A stretch of 64,000 nucleotides of DNA. Source: Epiperipatus broadwayi (taxonomy: Eukaryota > Onychophora > Udeonychophora > Euonychophora > Peripatidae). The notes beneath the pieces were generated by a model. It had not been told where the DNA came from, searched no databases, and saw only the letters and a program-made list of their open reading frames with translations. Within the stretch, counting starts at the first letter, position 1, and each line of letters opens with the position of its first letter. The DNA lies in NCBI GenBank assembly GCA_028023455.1, contig JAQFVV010000185.1, positions 310,001-374,000 of the forward strand. The letters run 5' to 3'. The translations under genes and the position numbers were made by a program. Shown piece after piece: positions 60,017 to 64,000 of the stretch.

Positions 60017-60515
60017 CAGTAATGTCAAACTGTTAGCTCATAAGTCACATTTGCAGCCCATAAACAAAAATAATCAACACAGGTATATTATAAGGTCTTG
60101 CAAACTAAATAATTAAAAAAAGCATAAAAATTAATCAAATCAAACATGCTTGGGAATATGGTGTCATCCTTTGTTATGCTGTCCTCAGTTGTGGTATCAT
60201 CAGTTTTGAAAATGGAAGATCATTAATAAGAACTAAGAAAGCATATTTACAAAATGACAAGCTGACATTCTTCCTGACCTTTTTAACTATTCAGCACTTT
60301 ATTTATTATTTGAAAATATGACCCAATTGTGACAGATGCATGTCAGATTTTAAGACAGTTGGAAGATAAAGAGAGGAAACGTGCCTGGTAAGAGAATGAT
60401 AAATATTGGAAGAAATTATTATTCAGACATGTTTAGTGGAATTCAAATCACCTTTTCTCTGTCAGAGCAATGTTGATTTTAAATGTTATTTAGCAAAAAA
60501 GCTAATTTGAGTCAA

Positions 60516-60606
60516 GCATTGGTAGCCTAGTGGTTAGAGTAGCTGCCTTCCAAGCAGCTGGCCTGGGTTTCCTTCCCGGTCAATGCTTTGACATAGGAAA
60601 AAAAAA
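60516..60606 (+). mobile_element. tRNA-Gly(TCC)-derived retrocopy or SINE
   Basis: 60,516-60,587 aligns without gaps to a eukaryotic tRNA-Gly of 72 bases: acceptor GCATTGG with TCAATGC (7 pairs, one G-U), anticodon arm GCTGC-CTTCCAA-GCAGC with anticodon TCC, T stem CTGGG/CCCGG. The T loop reads TTTCCTT instead of TTCGATT, so the B box is lost. It is followed by TTTGACATAGG and an A-run. Flanking GCTAATTTGAGTCA and GATAATTTGAAATCA look like a target-site duplication made by LINE machinery. It is a retroposed copy, not a normal gene, and shares its tail with the SINE at 45.6 kb. Confidence 0.8.
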
Positions 60607-60717
60607 GATAATTTGAAATCATTATTGTTTTTGTTGCTCAATATATAAAATATTTTGACAAAAATGTAAATATTTAAAACTATAAGTTTTAGTGTCAATA
60701 TTTTTTAATTTAAAAAA

Positions 60718-62060
60718 TATCACTTTCAAAATCAATGAGGGAAAAAAGATCTGATGAGGAAAAAAGAAAATTTAAAGAAAGATGAGAACAGAATTACTTT
60801 TGCATAGTAGTGAAAAATAAGATTGCATGTATTATATGCAATCAAATTATTAGTATTGCCAAATAATATAATACTAAGTGGAACTATGAAGCAAATCATA
60901 AGAAACAATACTTATACTTCAAAAGTTAATTATGAGAAACAGAAAAGCAATGAATCATTAATCAAATCTAGTTAGTAAAAAATCTCAAAACTATTCACAG
61001 AAGGCATTTAATTAGTCAAAGAATGTATGATAAGGACTGCTGAATTCATTTGTCCTGAAATAGTGTGATGATTTTATGATATATCTTTATTAAAAAATAG
61101 AATGCCATATGAAATGAGATGGCAGGAAATCTGAATGATCAATTGCATGGAATGTCTGCAAGAGTTCTGTGCTTTTCCATTGTGGTTGATGAAAATATTG
61201 ATGTAAAGATGTTGCACAAAATGCTATGTTTTGAAAACAGTGAAAGAGTTTTTGGAAATATCTTCATTTTTGGAGATATGATTAATGATGACATTTCTGA
61301 TATGCTAGGGAATACTTTAGAAAAATTCAATTTTCTTTGGACAGTCTCATTACTGGGACAATTGGTAGTGTAAAAGCAATGAGAAGTAAAGAAAAGAAAT
61401 CTGATCAAATCTGGCAGCAAAGTTAAAGGAAATCTGTCTGATTAATGGAAGTCATTTCATTGCATTATTAATCAACAAGTTCTATGTTTCAAAAGGTTAA
61501 ATACTGGACTGGGTGTTTAAAACTGTTACTAAAATCATAAAATTTATTCAATCAAGGAGCCTTAAATTACCACCAATTTGAAACATTTATAGATTTATAG
61601 CTTGAATTTGAAGGACTTCCCTATTAATCAGAAGTTTGTTGGTTATCTCACCTCTAAATCTTGAAGAGCTTTAATGTGATTATAGAAGAAATAACATTGT
61701 TTCTTGAAATTAAAAATCAAGATTGATCAATTTTTTAAGAATCCAGCATAGATGCAAGATTTGGTATTTTTAGTTGATATTACCAACCATTTGAATATTC
61801 TGAATATTAAGCTACATAAAATGGATAATAATAGCCAGTTTTGTATGGAAATTGATTCTGATAAAAAATCACCAATTCAAAACACAAAATCAAAATTGCA
61901 CTTCTTTACAACATTGTGAGAAAACTAAACAGATTAATGATAAATTTAACAAACACTTCAAAGATTTCAAGAAGGAATAAAAAATGTTATCTCTTTTCAT
62001 GCAATTTTTTTTTTTAGAAATCAAAAAAGCTTCTGTTTCCTTACACATGGAACTTGTTGA
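60718..62060 (+). pseudogene. hAT transposase pseudogene 2
   Basis: The region opens SLSKSMREKRSDEEKRKFKE and has a BED-finger-like ACIICNQ...NYEANHKKQY (about 60,823-60,912; Cys-x2-Cys and His). Further on, the frame 61,119-61,373 carries FSIVVDENIDVKM, the equivalent of FSxAxDESTDxT with the catalytic Asp kept. Later pieces (FPINQKFVGYLTS, LVDITNHLNILNIKL, NNSQF) match the middle of GTF2IRD2/ZBED-like transposases. Many stops and shifts interrupt it. The C-terminal dimerisation domain is not recognisable. Confidence 0.8.
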
Positions 62061-62577
62061 ACTGTAGAATGACCCAAATTTAAAAGAATATATATGGAAA
62101 TTTAGGTATATGAGATTAAGAAGTTTGCTTCATAAACATTGTTCTATTTCAGAAGTACATATTTATGTGAACAATTGTTTTTATGTATAAAATTTAATAA
62201 ACAGCTCATAGAGCAAGACTAACTGCTAAAAATCTTTTCACTATAATGAATATCATGCATTCCTTAATCATTATCTTAAAATTTTGAAAAGTTAGCAGTA
62301 AATTCTAATCATATCAATAATGACATGTATGTTCTTTGTTTCTTCTACATATTTTTGATTATTTACTGGTTATATATATATATTTTAAACTTAATTGTAA
62401 TTTTGCAATAGTGTAAAAAAAAGAAATTGAGTTTTTTAAGTTGTTATTTATTTAAATATTAAAAAATTGTGAAATATGAAAAGCAAAATGAGGTACATAT
62501 AAACGCTTAACATGCAGCCTGCATGAATTTTACTAATAGTACAATGACCTGTAGCTAAAATGAGGTTGATATTCCTG

Positions 62578-62585
62578 CTTAAGAT
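62578..62585. repeat. Right target-site duplication of second hAT element
   Basis: CTTAAGAT, one mismatch from 60,009-60,016. Confidence 0.75.
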
Positions 62586-64000
62586 CATATACTAGTTAGG
62601 CATTAATATTTTTGTAATAATTTTCCATTTACTAATATTTTTGTAATAATTTTTCATTTAAATTTTATATTTATAACAACATGTTTAAATACCTTCAAAC
62701 AACCCATTGCATATCAAAGGCATTTTCAGCATCTCTTTAAAAAGAATAAAAAATACTTACCAATCGGTTCAACCACTAATTGTTAAGAATTTTGATAAAT
62801 CTTCTCACATCTATTTTTTTCTCACTTTTGGGCTAAAATAGCTAGATATCAATTTATTAGTCAATAATTATCTTGACAAATAGCATGCCTATGATATAAT
62901 TACCATTAAAAAAAGCCATAAACTCGCTTGGGAAATTTTAAGCTATTTGAAAATATCGAAGTATTACTTGAATTCAAGCCGCGAATTCTAGATATCGCAG
63001 ATAAATGCACCAATCCCTGTATGATAAAGTTCTATAATTATATAGAGATTATTAATCTGAAAATGATCTAAACTTTATAAATATATTCACACTTGTGATT
63101 GAATTTGATTTTATATATATATTAAAAATGTTAGCAAAAGACAAATATAAAGATGTAGTAAGATATTTAAAATAATAATAATAAAGATTCAAATTTCTAT
63201 ATAGAAAAATAATATGTTTTAAAATTGTAACCGGAATTTATTTATATTTAACATTAGCACGACTATTTTCTTTTAAAGTTTGATCAGCATTTTGTTGATT
63301 TAGTTATGAGGCACCACTGTTTATAATTCACGCAAAAAAAAAAAAAAGTTTCCTTATAAAATCAATATTTTTAAAATATTTATGAAGTTTCAAAGTGATA
63401 ATACCCACTAAGACCTTTCTCAAAAATAAAACTTTAGCAGTTTATTGTCAAAGAAAAAGTTAACTTTATTCAAAATAAATACTCATAATAATTCTATAAA
63501 TAGATATATAAGTTGTAAATCGATAAATCTGTAATTTATTTAATAATTATATTTTACTAAGTAAAATAAATTTAGAAATGTTTGGAAAATACAAATTAAT
63601 AATCCAAACATGAAGCATTCGTCTTATTTGTTCTTTTATAAACAACAAACAGGAAAAGAATAATTAAGAATAGATAGGGAAGGGAGAAAGCCGGGAATAA
63701 AAGCTATTCTTTAAATTTAAAAAAACAAAATAATGAAACATTTATTAGTAATATAAAGAAGATTATAAATTAAATTTGACAATGTTTATATATCAGTTTA
63801 ATAAATATTAAAAAAATACTTTTAAAACATTTTAATTTTTCAAATCTATCTTAAACTGTTTTCAATTTTTACTTCTCTATAATCAGATTTTTATATGAAA
63901 ATTTAGCAAGCACGATTACTTTGAAATTTTTATTTTATTTTATAAAAAGTAATTTTATAATTAATTTTTTGAAATATCCTCAACACATTTTTCGTTTTAA
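62586..64000. other. AT-rich non-coding sequence with a two-copy tandem repeat
   Basis: AATATTTTTGTAATAATTTT followed by CCATTTACT-like sequence is duplicated at 62,604-62,660. Nothing else was recognised to the window end. Confidence 0.45.

Larger units (their letters stand above)
60017..62577 (+). mobile_element. hAT (Charlie-like) DNA transposon 2, degenerate
   Basis: 2561 bp. The left end CAGTAATGTCAAACTGTTAGC and the right end, read inverted, CAGGAATATCAACCTC match at most terminal positions, and CAGTGGTGTCAAAC-type ends are known from Charlie-like hATs. An 8-bp duplication (7 of 8 matching) flanks it. The interior has a very decayed hAT transposase and a nested tRNA-derived retrocopy. 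It is older than the element at 9.2 kb judging by the more frequent stops and the mismatched duplication. Confidence 0.8.

Noticed and set aside
60516-60587. Functional tRNA-Gly(TCC) gene
   Set aside because: Stems pair well, but the T loop and B box are altered, a short tail with poly A follows, and target-like duplications flank it, so a retroposed copy is more likely.

Overview
This is a eukaryotic window, almost certainly from an AT-rich invertebrate animal. By eye about three quarters of the bases are A or T (not counted). I found no intact host gene, no operon structure, and no open frame long enough to be a conventional protein. Nearly everything recognisable is a mobile element or a remnant of one, set among very long simple repeats (AAT, TA, TATC/CATC). 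The mixture of Penelope-like elements with GIY-YIG domains, Charlie-type hAT transposons, RTE-like LINEs, Ty3/gypsy-like remnants and tRNA-derived SINEs is typical of arthropod, mollusc or flatworm genomes. The sequence alone does not settle the species.

Layout. 0.6-6.5 kb: a diverged LTR-like repeat followed by a complete non-autonomous LTR element on the minus strand, with two nearly identical 2106-bp LTRs around a 547-bp non-coding interior. 7.9-9.05 kb: low-complexity sequence that may hold a decayed gag. 9.2-11.9 kb: a complete but dead hAT transposon with perfect 8-bp target-site duplications. 13.0-16.2 kb: two Penelope-like copies head to head. 16.8-17.1 kb: trinucleotide arrays. 20.8-22.0 kb: a TATC/CATC satellite abutting a third Penelope-like element. 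22.9-24.3 kb: three copies of a small repeat, two of them forming a foldback, with a hammerhead-ribozyme-like core. 27.1-30.2 kb: gypsy gag and integrase remnants followed by a fourth Penelope-like element that carries a 200-bp AAT array. 31.3-34.4 kb: a broken RTE-like LINE, a large ATT array and the zinc-knuckle tail of another LINE. 36.4-39.7 kb: degenerate minisatellites. 41.2-41.7 kb: a foldback MITE. 45.6 kb: a tRNA-derived SINE.

46.6-59.5 kb appears to be a single large, broken LTR retrotransposon on the plus strand. Its LTRs are about 2.1 kb (TG...CA, each with a TATA box). The 5' LTR is interrupted by 3.0 kb and the 3' LTR by a MITE. The interior has a long leader, a gag-like ORF and the last part of an integrase, with the protease-RT-RNase H region missing. 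Its primer-binding leader resembles that of the 1.7-6.5 kb element, which suggests one lineage. 60.0-62.6 kb is a second dead hAT element with a tRNA-Gly-derived retrocopy nested in it.

The points most worth following up are: the concentration of differences between the two 2106-bp LTRs at CpG sites, the palindrome beside the TATA-like box in that LTR, the hammerhead-like stem shared by the Penelope-like 3' ends and the 23-24 kb foldback, and the shared primer-binding leader of the two LTR elements.
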